From NCBI GenBank assembly GCA_963930655.1, contig OZ005600.1:16336501-16400500 (forward strand): DNA of 64,000 nt, in the 5' to 3' direction. Positions 42,358 to 52,769 of this stretch are shown piece by piece. Below the pieces are notes generated by a model. That model worked only from the letters and a program-made list of their open reading frames with translations. It searched no databases and was not told the DNA's origin. The DNA comes from Myrica gale. Taxonomy: Eukaryota > Streptophyta > Magnoliopsida > Fagales > Myricaceae. The translations under genes and the position numbers were made by a program. Each line of letters opens with the position of its first letter. Position 1 is the first letter of the stretch.

Positions 42358-42924
42358 TGTTAGAATTATGTGCCCTCGATAACCAAATTGATTAATTCGG
42401 TCCTAATATCTCATATGGAATATAGTATGGTGGAAGGAATTAATTGTATGTAAAAGGGGCATATTTGCAATAATCTTAAATTCCAGGGGTCAATTACAAT
42501 ATGTTGATGGACTTGATTGTAATTAGTAGAAGCCCTAATTGTATTAGAAGAAGAGTTCTTCAGTGTTATCCTACGGCTGGAATTTGAGATCCCTAAGGAT
42601 CCTATGTCTCATGCTCTTTCTAGGGTTTTTCCAAGGCCTATAAATATAATTGTTATATTCAAGGGGTTGGCCATTAGAATCTATTAGGAAAATCCCAATA
42701 ACGAAAGAGTGACATAAATCCCTTAGGAGGCAACACATCTGAGTTGCTATTCTGAATTGCTGGAGCTTTGGATTGGATCGTAAAGCGGCTTAAGGTTTGT
42801 AGATTCCTAAATTCCCGTGTCAGGTATGGAATCGAATCCGAAATTGTAATCATAAATCCTGGATGATGTTTTGTTGAAAACATGTTATTTGTTTATAGTT
42901 TAATTCCGCATATATAAACTATCA
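42358..42924 (+). repeat. Copia 3' LTR
   Basis: 567 bp, starts TGTTAGAATTATG, ends ACTATCA, followed by GAACT (right target copy) and then resumed NCL exon sequence. Confidence 0.95.
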
Positions 42925-42929
42925 GAACT

Positions 42930-43038
42930 GTAATGCTTCTGACACTTTTGTGGGGCACCTGTCTAGTAGTTGGCAAGTGTGACCTTGAGGATTCGGTTGC
43001 AGTGGATCAGAAAGATACAAAAGTATTTAGCTTAACGG
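42930..43038 (+). pseudogene. NCL pseudogene exon 2, part after the copia insertion
   Basis: Reads VMLLTLLWGTCLVVGKCDLE then DSVAVDQKDTKVFSLTG, exactly the continuation of the exon left of the insertion (GLLAGST), ending at ACGG|GTAATC. This fixes the copia insertion point to within the exon. Confidence 0.85.
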
Positions 43039-43233
43039 GTAATCCTTTTTGTACTTGTAGTAGAGTTTTGTCTGTGCAAAGTTTTCAGTGAGGATTCAGT
43101 ACTAAAACATCTCAAAGAAAAACATTTGAATCCTAAATTGATCCATTTTGCTTAACCAACTCTACATTGCTATGCAAATTGCTGGAAGTCTGATGACAGT
43201 TAAATGTCCACTAATTAAGTTCTGTTTTTGCAG

Positions 43234-43754
43234 GATCTGGGGTGAGCACTGATATCTGGACTGCATATGCTGCTAGGATCATGATTTTCTCAACCATCCC
43301 GTTCATAGTAGTCCAGCTGCCACAAGTTTTCCAAGCAACGTCTCTAAGTCGCATAGCAATTCTAATATCACTTATTGTCTCCATCTCTTTATTTATCGCT
43401 TACAGCCTTTATCAGGTATTTACTTTGTTGAAGCCATTAGCATTGCTATATTCTTGTTTGCTGCTGTTATTAATATCCAACTTTGGTGTGCAATTGCAAA
43501 CCTTGTATTTGGTAACAAGATGGTCAGTTGAAAACACCGGCCTGTTATGTTAATTTGGGTCCATTCTCTGTACTAACCACAGCATCTTCCTTTTAAACAT
43601 AAATACAGATTTTTCAGCCATGGATTCAGAAGAGAAAACTTGCCTATGCAAAGCATAAGCATCTAGTTTCAGGAATTCTGAGAAATCTAAAAATGATGGC
43701 GCTTGGAAGACTTTTTAAAGAAGATGGTGAACCAAATACAGAGGTCATAGAAAA
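43234..43754 (+). pseudogene. NCL pseudogene exons 3 and 4
   Basis: Exon 3 (43234-43415): SGVSTDIWTAYAARIMIF, then IPFIVVQLPQVF and further hydrophobic segments ending LYQ. Exon 4 (43609-43754): IFQPWIQKRKLAYAKHKH through EDGEPNTEVIEK. Intron phases fit, no stop in either. This is the pair of exons also found at 20536-21098. Confidence 0.85.
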
Positions 43755-43832
43755 GTTAGTCTCTCTCAAACTTACTTAAACTTCCAACTTCTGAACCACT
43801 CTGCTGAACTTATACGTGCAATCAATGGCCAG

Positions 43833-44109
43833 GATGTTTAAGACAATTGATGTGAACTCGGACGGATATCTATCAGCAGCAGAGTTAAGGGCTCTGATAA
43901 TTGGAATGCAGTTGGAAGGCTTAGATACAGATATTAATGATGCCGTTGCAAAAGTGATGGAAGATTTTGATACATCTCATAGTTCAAAATTAGATGTGTA
44001 GGAATTTGTCGCAGGAATTTCAAGGTGGCTGAAACAGGCTCAACGCTCTGCAGCATCTGGGAGTGTCGAAAAGAATCTATCAATAAGGCTTCTTAATAAT
44101 TTTCATCAG
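43833..44109 (+). pseudogene. NCL pseudogene EF-hand exon with in-frame stop
   Basis: MFKTIDVNSDGYLSAAELRA carries one complete EF-hand loop (D-x-N-x-DG-x-L-x-x-x-E). The second, weaker EF loop ends DV, then TAG (43999-44001), then EFVAGISRWLKQ continues in the same frame. A single base change from GAG would explain it. Ends CATCAG|GTATG. Confidence 0.85.
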
Positions 44110-44177
44110 GTATGTCGCTTAGTAGAGTTTCCTCCAATCATGACCCTGTGTGATAACAATTTTTGATGTCTATACAG

Positions 44178-45298
44178 CAAACACAGAAAGAACAAGATCG
44201 TGTCGGAGATCAGAATGATGAGGTTGTGGAGAGCATTCAAGACGCCAAGTGGCATTCCTTCAAAGCAGTACTAATGTTGCTCCTGGGAACTGCAATTGCT
44301 GCCGTAACTGCTGATCCCCTTGTGGATGCTGTGGAAGACTTCTCAACTGCAACAAGCATTCCTTCTTTCTTTGTTTCATTCGTCATTCTTCCCTTTGCTA
44401 GCTCCAGCGAGATTGTGTCAACGCTAATATTCGCTGGCAAGAAAAAGAGGAGAATGGCATCCTTGATGTATTCAGAGGTTTGCTTCTCCCTCTTTTTTGT
44501 GTATAAAACAGACCATGCAACTCTGTTTCCAATATAGATTGGACCACAACCTTCTCTGACCTCTCTGGAAACTACAATGAAGAGACCTTAATATTGAACA
44601 ATAAAAACAATATTTTAACTCCCAGAGTGTCTCAAAAACAGATTTCACACACGGACACAAATTAATGTAGGCACTCTATTTCCCACCATGTAGATGTCAC
44701 GAGGAGATGTCTGAAACTGAGAATTTTAATATCCTAGGCCAATTGAACTAACACAAGGAAGTCCAGTGTCATACACGAGAACGAGGTCAGATTAGTATCC
44801 TAGTTACTGTGGCTGGTTATATATGTCTAACTTCGCCAAATATCTTGCGGTGAGTGAAGAAAATTGTTACTAGATTCATCATTAGTGGCTGAGCTTTTAC
44901 GGAAGGACATTCCGGCACTCTTTTGAAAGGCTTCTGGCCGTTTTGGTGCCTAATCTTGGACCTTCTCTTTCTAAGACTCCTATTCTCCTAATGCGATCAT
45001 GAATTTCCTGTCTTAAGGATCTCTAATCTATGTGATGGTTGTGGTGCAGATATATGGTTCAGTGACCATGAGTAACGTTCTTTCACTTGCAGTCTTCTTG
45101 GGACTTGTTTACTTCCGCAACTTGACATGGGACTTCTCGTCTGAGGTGCTAGTTATACTACTGGTTTGCATTTTGATGGGTCTCATTGCCAGTTTCCGCA
45201 CCACCTTCCCTCTTTGGATATGTCTGGTTGCCTGCATGCTTTATCCACTTTCCTTGGTGCTGGTGTATATTCTTAACTATATTGTTGGATGGTCGTAG
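44178..45298 (+). pseudogene. NCL pseudogene exons 6 and 7 (second exchanger half)
   Basis: Exon 6 (44178-44477): QTQKEQDRVGDQNDEVVES, then ADPLVDAVEDFS and SFVILPFASSSEIVSTLIFA, the second alpha-repeat, where related proteins tend to have an extra residue (TNSSE type; here ASSSE). Exon 7 (45050-45298): IYGSVTMSNVLSLAVFLGLV to the C-terminal transmembrane helices and TAG. Intron 6 is about 570 bp, with nothing else in it. Confidence 0.85.
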
Positions 45299-45419
45299 AT
45301 TCTTTCGACTTCAAAAGGAAACAAATGGAAGCATCAATGGACGCTGCTTTTGGTTATGTCAATTAGCAGCCAAATTTAGGCGCTGCTTCTATTGGTGTGT
45401 GAGGCTTCAGAAATAAGTT

Positions 45420-45930
45420 TATTGTTAGACAAATCATTACATTGAGTATTTAAATAAAAGCTTTCCTGTCCTGAAAGGTTCTGCATAATGATCTGGTCAC
45501 CAATGCTGTACGTTTTGTAGTCGGACAATAATGTAGACAAAATACATCACAAGAATTGCTTTTCATGAAGTTCTGTACTAAATTATGACATATTCGATAA
45601 GCCTCCATTCTAAATTTCCTCTACTGTGTGTTTGGCTTATGAGGACGAGACAGATCATTTAGACTAACCAATTTCACCCAACAAAATAGGCAATACGATT
45701 GATGTAGTGCCAAATTCACAAATGTCCTTCAAAATGAAGGAAGGTTGGAACTTTCCCCCTTATTTTTTCAATTGGCAGGCCCCCATCCTGTTGAAATGTC
45801 ATTGGTTCCTAACAGACAAGTAGATGTAGGTGTGAAGCAGAAGCTTTGGTCTCTGGCAAGATTCTCAGGATTTCAGGCCTCTTCATTCCTGGTCGCCTTT
45901 CCAGCAATGACAACTTTTTAGTATGTGTTA
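45420..45930. other. 3' flank of the NCL pseudogene
   Basis: Likely former 3' UTR and intergenic sequence; no gene or element seen. Confidence 0.4.
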
Positions 45931-45940
45931 TTGTAAGCAC

Positions 45941-46186
45941 TTTGTCTTTACATAAATTCGTAATGCATGAATCGTGGAATGCTTTTACGTCTCTGCCCAC
46001 TAAGCTTTTTGCATTGGATTTGTCTTTGCGTTACATAAATTCGTAATGCATGAATCGTGGAATGCTTTTACGTCTCTGCCCACTAAACTTTTTGCATTGG
46101 ATTTGTCTTTGCTTTACATAAATTCGTAATGCATGAATCATGGAATGCTTTCACGTCTCTGCCTAGTAAGCTTTTTGTATTGGATA
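45941..46186. repeat. 83-bp tandem repeat, three copies
   Basis: ACATAAATTCGTAATGCATG starts at 45950, 46033 and 46116, exactly 83 bp apart. Copies end with CACTAAGCTTTTTGCATTGG or close variants. Copies 1 and 2 are almost identical, the third slightly diverged. Confidence 0.9.
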
Positions 46187-46379
46187 GTCTAGTCCCCTTT
46201 TCTGCCTACTTCCTCCTATCAGGCCTTTTTCAAGCAAACTTTTGAGTGATCGAAGCCTTGAGTTTCTTTGTGGTGTTGTACCTACTTCTGACATCGAGGA
46301 ATTGAGAGAGGAAAAAGTAGAAACAAAACAAAACAAACAAACAAAAGCTTTTTTATGATGTTCTTCCATTGCATTTAGC

Positions 46380-47250
46380 TATCGGTAAAGAATGTATTTT
46401 CTACATTTATCGATCAAATATGGAAGATTCGCCTAATTTCGTGAGTTAAGTAAATAACAGGGGACTACAGCAGGTAGAAAAGACCAGAGGGTCGATCAGA
46501 GCCAGGATTTCAGAATCCTGCACTGTGCTCTCAGTTTCAATCTAAAACAAATTCCCCAAGGATGCAATTGCTGATGAAACATTCATTTGGATGGCAGCAA
46601 TTTTTAGAAGAAAGAAACATCCAGACGTGTTGAATTAATGATTTCTTTAGAGCAGAACCAATATTCAAAGCTAAGGTTCAACTCTGTTCTACATAACTTT
46701 CACAGTCTCAATTATAGGTCAGGAGGAATTCAGAGACAGTGGCTTAAAATTATATGCTCATTAATAAATTCATTTTCCCACAATCCTATGGCAAAGAAGA
46801 TTTGAATAAAACGGCAACTCGTTTAGAAAAAGAAAACCGCAAGTTCAGGGGATTCCTTTTCAGTAGACAAATAGAACCATTGACGAACCTCTCTGTGCTA
46901 TGGATCCCACGAGACATATCCGGTAATTCATTTATAAAGACCCATATCCTATACGAATATCTGAGCTCCCTGAGAAAAAACAGCCATATTATCCGCAGTC
47001 TAACAAGGGGCTGCTTAGAGAAGGTCTACGACACAGAATGTTTTAAAAAAGAAAATTTTAAAATATATTCTTTTCGAGGCTATGTAATCTGTTAAATGAG
47101 TATATTTTGAAAGGAGAGTTTTGCGACAGGAATTATTTATGATTATTTTGTGATAGCTGTTTTTTCACGTTTCTGCTATTTTTTTTACAGAAAAAATATA
47201 TTAATACTAAGAAAGAAAAGTTTATTGGAGATTATTTTTTTTAGGGAATA
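46380..47250. other. Spacer, nothing convincing
   Basis: Open frames of up to 113 codons (46754-47095) have no recognisable motif and are AT-rich. No element ends found. Confidence 0.4.
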
Positions 47251-47252
47251 TA

Positions 47253-47622
47253 TCATTTTAATCCTTAGGTTTTACACATTTTTACGTTTAAGTCTTTGGG
47301 TTTTATTTTTTCAAATATTAGTTTTTGGGTTTACATTTTTTTACAAAATGGTCCTTCCATCAGTCTGCCGTCTATATGCTTAACGGACCATGTAGCAGTC
47401 GACCGAGTATATGTTTTGAACGTGAGCGGTCGATCGGTACATGAAGCGGACGACCGGTATCCGGTACACGACCGCTTCAAATTGCTGACGTGTCAGAGAG
47501 CTCCGTTAAGCATATGGACAGTAGATTGACAGAATGACCATTTTGTAAAAAATGTAAACTCAAGGACTAATATTTGAAAAAATGAAACCCAAAAACTAAA
47601 ATGTAAAAGCCCAAGATTTTAA
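47253..47622. mobile_element. MITE-like element with ~130-bp inverted repeats
   Basis: The left side reads ATTTTAATCCTTAGG..., TTTTTCAAATATTAG, TTTACAAAATGGTC and ATATGCTTAACGGA. The right side has the inverses of these words in mirror order. The centre (47400-47490) is GC-richer. It resembles Mutator-type MITEs, but no clear 9-bp duplication was seen. Confidence 0.65.
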
Positions 47623-47629
47623 CACGAAA

Positions 47630-48250
47630 CATTTTAAAACACAACCGAACATGATAACTCAAGTTCAATACTTTTTAATTCAAATTAGTTTATGTTTTTA
47701 ATGGATATGGCAAATTAAAACGGCAACTTTTGACATAGAAGTCGTATCGTAGGGAATTTAAGTTGGCAAATATTATGAATTTATGGATCATAATTTGTGG
47801 GGACAAATGTCATTTATTGGAGAAACTGAAAGTTTTATCTCTTTAAACTATCACATGCACATTTCTACTAAAAGCAAAACCAACATTGACAATGAACACC
47901 GTTGTAAGTCCCAAGTGATAAACTTCTTGCAAAGTATATATCATTTGTGTAATGATGGATCACTTCTAAAATCTAATCGACTTTGAGTGTAGACTCCCCT
48001 CCTCTAATCGGGAGTTGTAAAAGAAAAAACCCATAAATTATTAGGGGAATTATCCTGTCGGTCTATATATAAGTCCAGCATAATAGTGTCTCTCCTTAAG
48101 TGGTGGGTACGAAATCGGACTCAGTATCGTGCTCAGTTTAGTTTAGGACTAGCTGAATGACATGAGTATTAACCTCACATCTATGTGATTCAAATTTGGC
48201 AAGTGGAGCTGAAGGAGTGGGACTCCCCAACTATTGAGTTAGGGCCTCAA
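47630..48250. other. Spacer, no gene seen
   Basis: AT-rich, only short open frames without motifs. Confidence 0.4.
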
Positions 48251-48251
48251 G

Positions 48252-48581
48252 TAGGGCTAAACGAAATCGGTCCTGTCCGATCTGGTCCTATTTTTTAAAA
48301 TGCGGTCCGGTCCTGTTTTTCTTAAATGCTGTTCGGACTGGACCGCATTTATTAATATAAATAAAAAATATATTTTTTAATACAAATTACAAAATTAAAA
48401 CGTTTATTTTTAATCTAAACTAAAACTCTTCATTTTTATATGTTTTTTCCCTTTTGAAATTAACCAAATTTTTTAAAAAAAATTGAAACCGGTCCGCCTC
48501 TATTCTAATAAGACCGGATTATAAGTGATCCAATCCGATCCTCTATTTTAATAAGACCGGAAATCTAGTTGTTCAGCCCTA
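48252..48581. mobile_element. Small hAT-type MITE
   Basis: Starts TAGGGCTAAACGAAATCGG and ends ...GTTGTTCAGCCCTA (inverse TAGGGCTGAACAAC). Inner ends repeat GACCGG/CCGGTC and GGTCCGGTCC words around an AT-rich centre. Flanks GCCTCAAG and ACCCCAGG match in only 5 of 8 bases, a decayed duplication. 330 bp, about 470 bp upstream of the X8 gene. Confidence 0.65.
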
Positions 48582-48855
48582 ACCCCAGGCACTGCACTAA
48601 TTGGGAGTTGCATGCTACACCATTTCCCATCTACCTTTTATATTCTAGAAAAACCTATAAACTATTATTGAACATGACTTCTGCAGTACCAGGATGACCC
48701 AACCAGTGTTTTTAATGAAAGGTGTTCCCAGTTCTTCAGAAAAAGTCGTTTTCACTGAGGTAAATCACAAGAAAACAAAACCCACAGACAGTGGCACTGA
48801 GACCTGCGTCTCCGCCACGGTCCACAGACAAAACTCTCAGTGCCAGTTACATGCT

Positions 48856-48866
48856 TTTTATATTCA
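48856..48866 (+). promoter_or_regulatory. Possible TATA box of the X8 gene
   Basis: TTTTTATATTC about 190 bp upstream of the ATG, followed by a CT-rich leader with a (CT)n tract at 49016-49041, a common plant 5' UTR layout. Confidence 0.35.
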
Positions 48867-49050
48867 TCTTCCTCTCTCACCCTTTTTGCTCCGCTTCTTT
48901 AATCCCCACTCCCCCAGAGTTCGCAGTAACGGTCACATTTCCATCTCCCCCATAAAACCCTCCAACTCCAAACGGCTAAGTTCCCATTTTCCCTCGGTGC
49001 CAAAATCCCCCTGTTTCTCTCTCTCTCTCTCTCTCTCTCTGTGACAAAGA

Positions 49051-50562
49051 ATGGCAAATAGCTTTACCTTCTTCTTCTCTCTCTTGCTTTCCCTGAACCT
49101 CACGCTTCCAATCTTCTGCGCTTCCGCCGCTGATGGGAGACCGGTTTCGAGGGCCCAGAGCGGCGTGGTCGGCACGGAGCTTTGGTGCGTGGCCAAGAAC
49201 AACGCAGAGGACGCGGCTTTGCAGTCGGCCCTGGACTGGACCTGCGGGCCCGGCGGTGCCAACTGCGGCCCAATCCAGCAAGGCGGGCCCTGCTACGACT
49301 CGACCGACATCCAGTCTACGGCGTCCTACGCCTTCAACGACTACTACTTGAAGCACGGCATGGCCGATGACAGTTGCTCCTTTGATAACACTGCTGCCCT
49401 TACTTCTTTGAACCCCAGTGAGTCCCAAAAAAAAGGGCAATGGAGTCCTCCTTCAAATCGTCATTTTATGGTCAATTCTTAATTTTTTTAAAATCGGTAC
49501 TCATTGTAGGTTCTTAATTGGATTGAAAATGGTTGGGGGGCTATCGATCTGATTTTACTTAACCATGTTTTGTCATCATCTGTGCTCAATTCGAATCTCT
49601 TTCATGCAACTTTACATAGGGTGTATGTAGATTTTCTCGACTTGAAAAGCATGATCCCTTTCCCCATTGTTTAGTGAATACAGGGTTTGCTATTTGGTTA
49701 AAGTTTTGAATGTTTTTTATTGCAGGTCATGGTAATTGCAAATTCCCTTCCAGGTAATTATTCTGAATTTGTTTTCATTTATTTGGTTCTGTATGTTTTA
49801 TATTTTTTTTATAAGGTTCTGTATGTTTTAAGATTGGGCATTATATGAAATGGCTCTGGCTAGTTCTTTGATTGAGGGATCTAGCCCTAGATTAGCACTC
49901 CAAATACTTTGGTCTTTCCCTAATGAAATTAAAAAAATGCAAAAAAGGAAGAATAAATTTACAATTTCTATGAGACTTGTGGAGTTGCTAGTGAATTGCG
50001 ATAAACCATCTAAATGAATGAATCCTCAAGGTAAAGAGTATCTGTAAAACAAGATATGGCAAACATTTACTGGATTCATGATAGAGTTATCTAATCTCAG
50101 TGGAGTGTAGATGTTGTGCCTTCGAACCTTTTTTTTTTTTTGATCAACAAAACGAACTGATATAAATAAAAACAGAATCCAACAACAAAACACAAAAAAA
50201 GAAGAAGCAACAACTAAGGGGGGTCAAAGCCCTCATAGCGAAGGATAACGACAGGCACAGCATCAGCAAACGTATCCTCCTGCAACACGCTTGTTCTTTA
50301 CATAGCATCAGTAATGCTATATCTGCAGCATTCATTGTATTGTAAAACAAAGAGTCGTTCGGTGTTTGGATGTGTAACTTATATGAACCCTTGGTGATGC
50401 AGCTTGTCTTCGACGAACGGAAGCTTTTCCAGTCCATCGACGGCTGCAGGGATGGGGCCAAATGAAGACATGAGCAGCTGTATTCGGATTGGTCTGCGTT
50501 GGTTTTGGCCTGTTGTTACCTTTCACATGTTTGTTGTGATTACACGGATCATTTACCAATAG
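49051..50562 (+). CDS. X8/CBM43 plasmodesmal callose-binding-type protein, GPI-anchored, 184 residues
   Basis: Three exons: 49051-49417, 49726-49753 (28 nt) and 50403-50562, joined at GT/AG sites with matching phase. Signal peptide about 1-27 (MANSFTFFFSLLLSLNLTLP). X8 domain 44-130: LWCVAKNNAEDAALQSALDW, CGPGGANCGPI, GPCYDSTDIQSTASYAFNDY and HGNCKFPSS, with the six conserved cysteines at 46, 65, 72, 81, 109 and 127. A Ser/Thr/Gly-rich linker and a hydrophobic tail (FWPVVTFHMFVVITRIIYQ) follow; the tail is a GPI-anchor signal. Proteins of this build bind callose (beta-1,3-glucan) at plasmodesmata. The tiny exon 2 is typical for the family. Apparently intact and probably functional. Confidence 0.88.
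50127..50330 (-). mobile_element. Possible LINE/SINE 3' tail in intron 2 of the X8 gene
   Basis: On the minus strand a block ends with a TATATCAGTTCGTTTTGTTGATC stretch and a poly-A run (poly-T at 50130-50141 on the plus strand), as in plant LINE or SINE tails. No coding part or target duplication identified. Confidence 0.3.
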
Positions 50563-50569
50563 CAGGGCC

Positions 50570-52090
50570 AGGGAGTAACTCTCTGTTCATCCTTTTGCCC
50601 CTTCGATGAAAGCTTTCAGCGAAACCAAAAGGCAAAGGCTTTTTTGTTCCGGAAAGATAAATGCTCTAGCATTTTAGGACTCGGGATTCATCCTCGACGA
50701 GGATAGTGTTGAACTGTCATTATACTTCTATTTGTTACCAGGTTTTAGATTTTAAGATTTATAATATTAAGTGAACAGAATGAAGCAGATAGCCAGTTTT
50801 TGTGTCGGCGACAACGTTTTAGATGTTTAAGATTTACTATTAATTTTCTTCCATTGACAGAAGTATTTAGATTTTTATCTCAACTACACTTTTAGGTAAG
50901 TTTATGTGTAGACCAGCTCCTGTCCCGCACACAACAGAATTATTGGGGCCCCAGGTGTCGCATAAATAGATTGTGCCACACAAAAATTGTTGAACTAGTG
51001 ACCTATAGTATACAAGGTATGTTACGAGACAATATTATTTAAGGAAATAAATAAGCTTAAATTAGACGTACCTCTGTCTCTGTCTCTCTCTCATCATGCT
51101 TTCTCCCTCTCTATATTTTCATTTTATTTTTCTCATCATAATTGTTTAGTACAAAATAAAATTTTCGTTTTTTTCCCTCAGTCAAAAAGTCGTTTTCCGT
51201 ATTAAATGTGCCCCCCCCCCCCCAAACCAAGAAAAAAAAACGTCTGTTTAAATTTGAATAATCTCAAAGCATAGAAGGGCAGTACTGCAGTAGTGAGGTG
51301 AACGAAATTAAACCAGCAACAAAAATTCAGTACGGAAATTTGTATATATATATATGTGCGGAAATGGGCCCTGAAATAAATAGAAATTCATTTTCGATTA
51401 CAAAATTCAGAAAAGAAGAAGAAAAAATTGATAAAACGTACAAAACAGCTAGCACGTGGTGTGCCATGAAATATCGGTTGATCCGCTTTTGATTTTGTTC
51501 TTGTTGAGATTCAGGCTTTCTATAATTATGTTTAGGTTTAGATTTCCACAAGCCGTGCATTATTTTAATTTGTTGTTGATAACAAATTTATTTTTGCTCA
51601 GAATTTAAGAAAGAATAACATTGACCACATGGTTTACCTCCAAGCTAACCTATAGAGTCTGCGCCCAGCGGCAACTGTTTCTTTTGGGTAAAGGCTATTA
51701 TATATTTCATAAACTAATAATCAGAACATTAGAGAATGATCAGAGGATCAAACCCGGCCCTCATAAGCCCACGAGTATGATATAGGATGCTCTCGAGGAA
51801 GGAGAATGCATCCCTTAAACTTGGAGGAAGCCCCAATTGACGTCATTTTACATGTAAATTTTGTGTGTTCTCTCAAGTTGTGTGGGGTTGACTGGTCTTG
51901 TGTAGATTAAATGGAGAGTAGTTTAGGCATTATTTTTAAACTCACAACATCAAACGATTCAATTTTGAAGCTGATGATGGTGGACATCCTTTACAGTAAG
52001 CATTTGCATGACCCATATTGAGGGTGATAATGCCAAGCTAAGTAAGGAAACCGCCAAGGAATTAGATAACAAAAATCGCAAGACTATTGG
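50570..52090. other. Intergenic, no gene seen
   Basis: Contains a 14-bp C run (51211-51224), a short TA run near 51344 and AT-rich sequence. No credible gene or element ends recognised. Confidence 0.4.
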
Positions 52091-52153
52091 GTATATCAGA
52101 TATTGGATTGATCTCAGTGTGTTCGATCACAATCTCAAGAGATAAATGCCAAC

Positions 52154-52290
52154 AGTCTATGGAAGAAAACAGAGAGTCTCTATGAGAGGAAGACAATTCA
52201 GAGTAAATCTTTTGTGATAAGGAAGCTTGTGAATTTGAAGCTGAAAGAGGAAAGTTTGTTGCTGAGTATTAAGTGATTTCCGAAACTTGG
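52154..52290 (+). pseudogene. Copia gag fragment
   Basis: SLWKKTESLYERKTIQSKSF then VIRKLVNLKLKEESLL, the gag block (xLxxLYxxKTxxSKxFxIRKLVNLKLKEG) of plant copia elements. Short, followed by a stop; no flanking LTR seen. Confidence 0.6.
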
Positions 52291-52769
52291 TAAGTCAATT
52301 GATTACAATAAAGATAGTGCTAGACGACGAGTTGCAAGCGCTATTGACTCTGAATTGTCGAGAGAGAGTTTTACTACAATGAGAACCAAAATAGTTTTAG
52401 TTTCTGTTTCTTTTTTGTTTTGATTCTTTAATTTTAGGTTTGTCTTTGATTTATACATTTTGTTGTTTGACCCCTCCCCCTCACTCACTCACACATCTTT
52501 GTCTCCCTCCGTAACTCTCTCTCTTGATCCCTCAGTACTCTCTCTTTGCTCTTTGTCTTAGTGAGACGGTGTCTCCTCTTCTCGTGGCAGCAGGTATGTT
52601 ATGTTCTCTGCTCTCTGTCTCGGTGCAGAACTAAGGAGGTGAAATCGTGAAATATTCCCATGTAGTCAGATAAGAATGAAAATCGTACTCATGAATGTGC
52701 ATTATGACTTGGCTGTTTTTATGCAGGTATACTCATTAACGGACATTTTATCCTTCTTAATATAGTGAA

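Larger units (their letters stand above)
35557..42924 (+). mobile_element. Ty1/copia retrotransposon, full-length but defective, inside an exon
   Basis: Two 567-bp LTRs (35557-36123 and 42358-42924) in the same orientation, about 21 differences by eye (near 4%) and no indels. The 5' LTR starts TATTAG, a mutated TGTTAG; both end in CA. Flanks CAACT and GAACT (one mismatch) are the 5-bp target duplication. The Met-tRNA-type primer site is at 36125 and the polypurine tract before 42358. Order gag-(protease lost)-integrase-RT-RNase H marks copia. Many stops, a deleted protease site and a 34-bp duplication make it unable to act alone. Confidence 0.95.
27972..45298 (+). pseudogene. NCL-type sodium/calcium exchanger gene, disrupted
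   Basis: Plant NCL proteins are membrane cation exchangers with two Na/Ca-exchanger halves around an EF-hand loop. Exons by splice sites: 27972-28317; 35480-35556 joined with 42930-43038; 43234-43415; 43609-43754; 43833-44109; 44178-44477; 45050-45298. The donors are GT and the acceptors AG, and the phases fit. Motifs in order: TYGFLPCTTTVLGN, LLPVLSSLPDATIIL, SGLSGSTETSQSQVSVGMG, EF-hand DVNSDGYLSAAEL, then ADPLVDAVEDFS, SIPSFFVSFVILPFASSSE and the final transmembrane segments ending at TAG 45296-45298. Lesions: no ATG for exon 1 (an in-frame TAA at 27969-27971 precedes it); a copia element inside exon 2; a TAG in the EF-hand exon (43999-44001). Intron 1 is over 7 kb and contains two hAT elements. 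It is almost certainly non-functional as a full protein. Confidence 0.85.

Noticed and set aside
46754..47095. 113-codon frame as a small gene
   Set aside because: AT-rich, no homology I recognise, no promoter or splice context; kept as spacer.
48933..49440. Minus-strand frames over the X8 gene start
   Set aside because: Antisense shadows of exon 1 and of the (CT)n leader; the plus-strand gene has signal peptide, conserved cysteines and splice sites.
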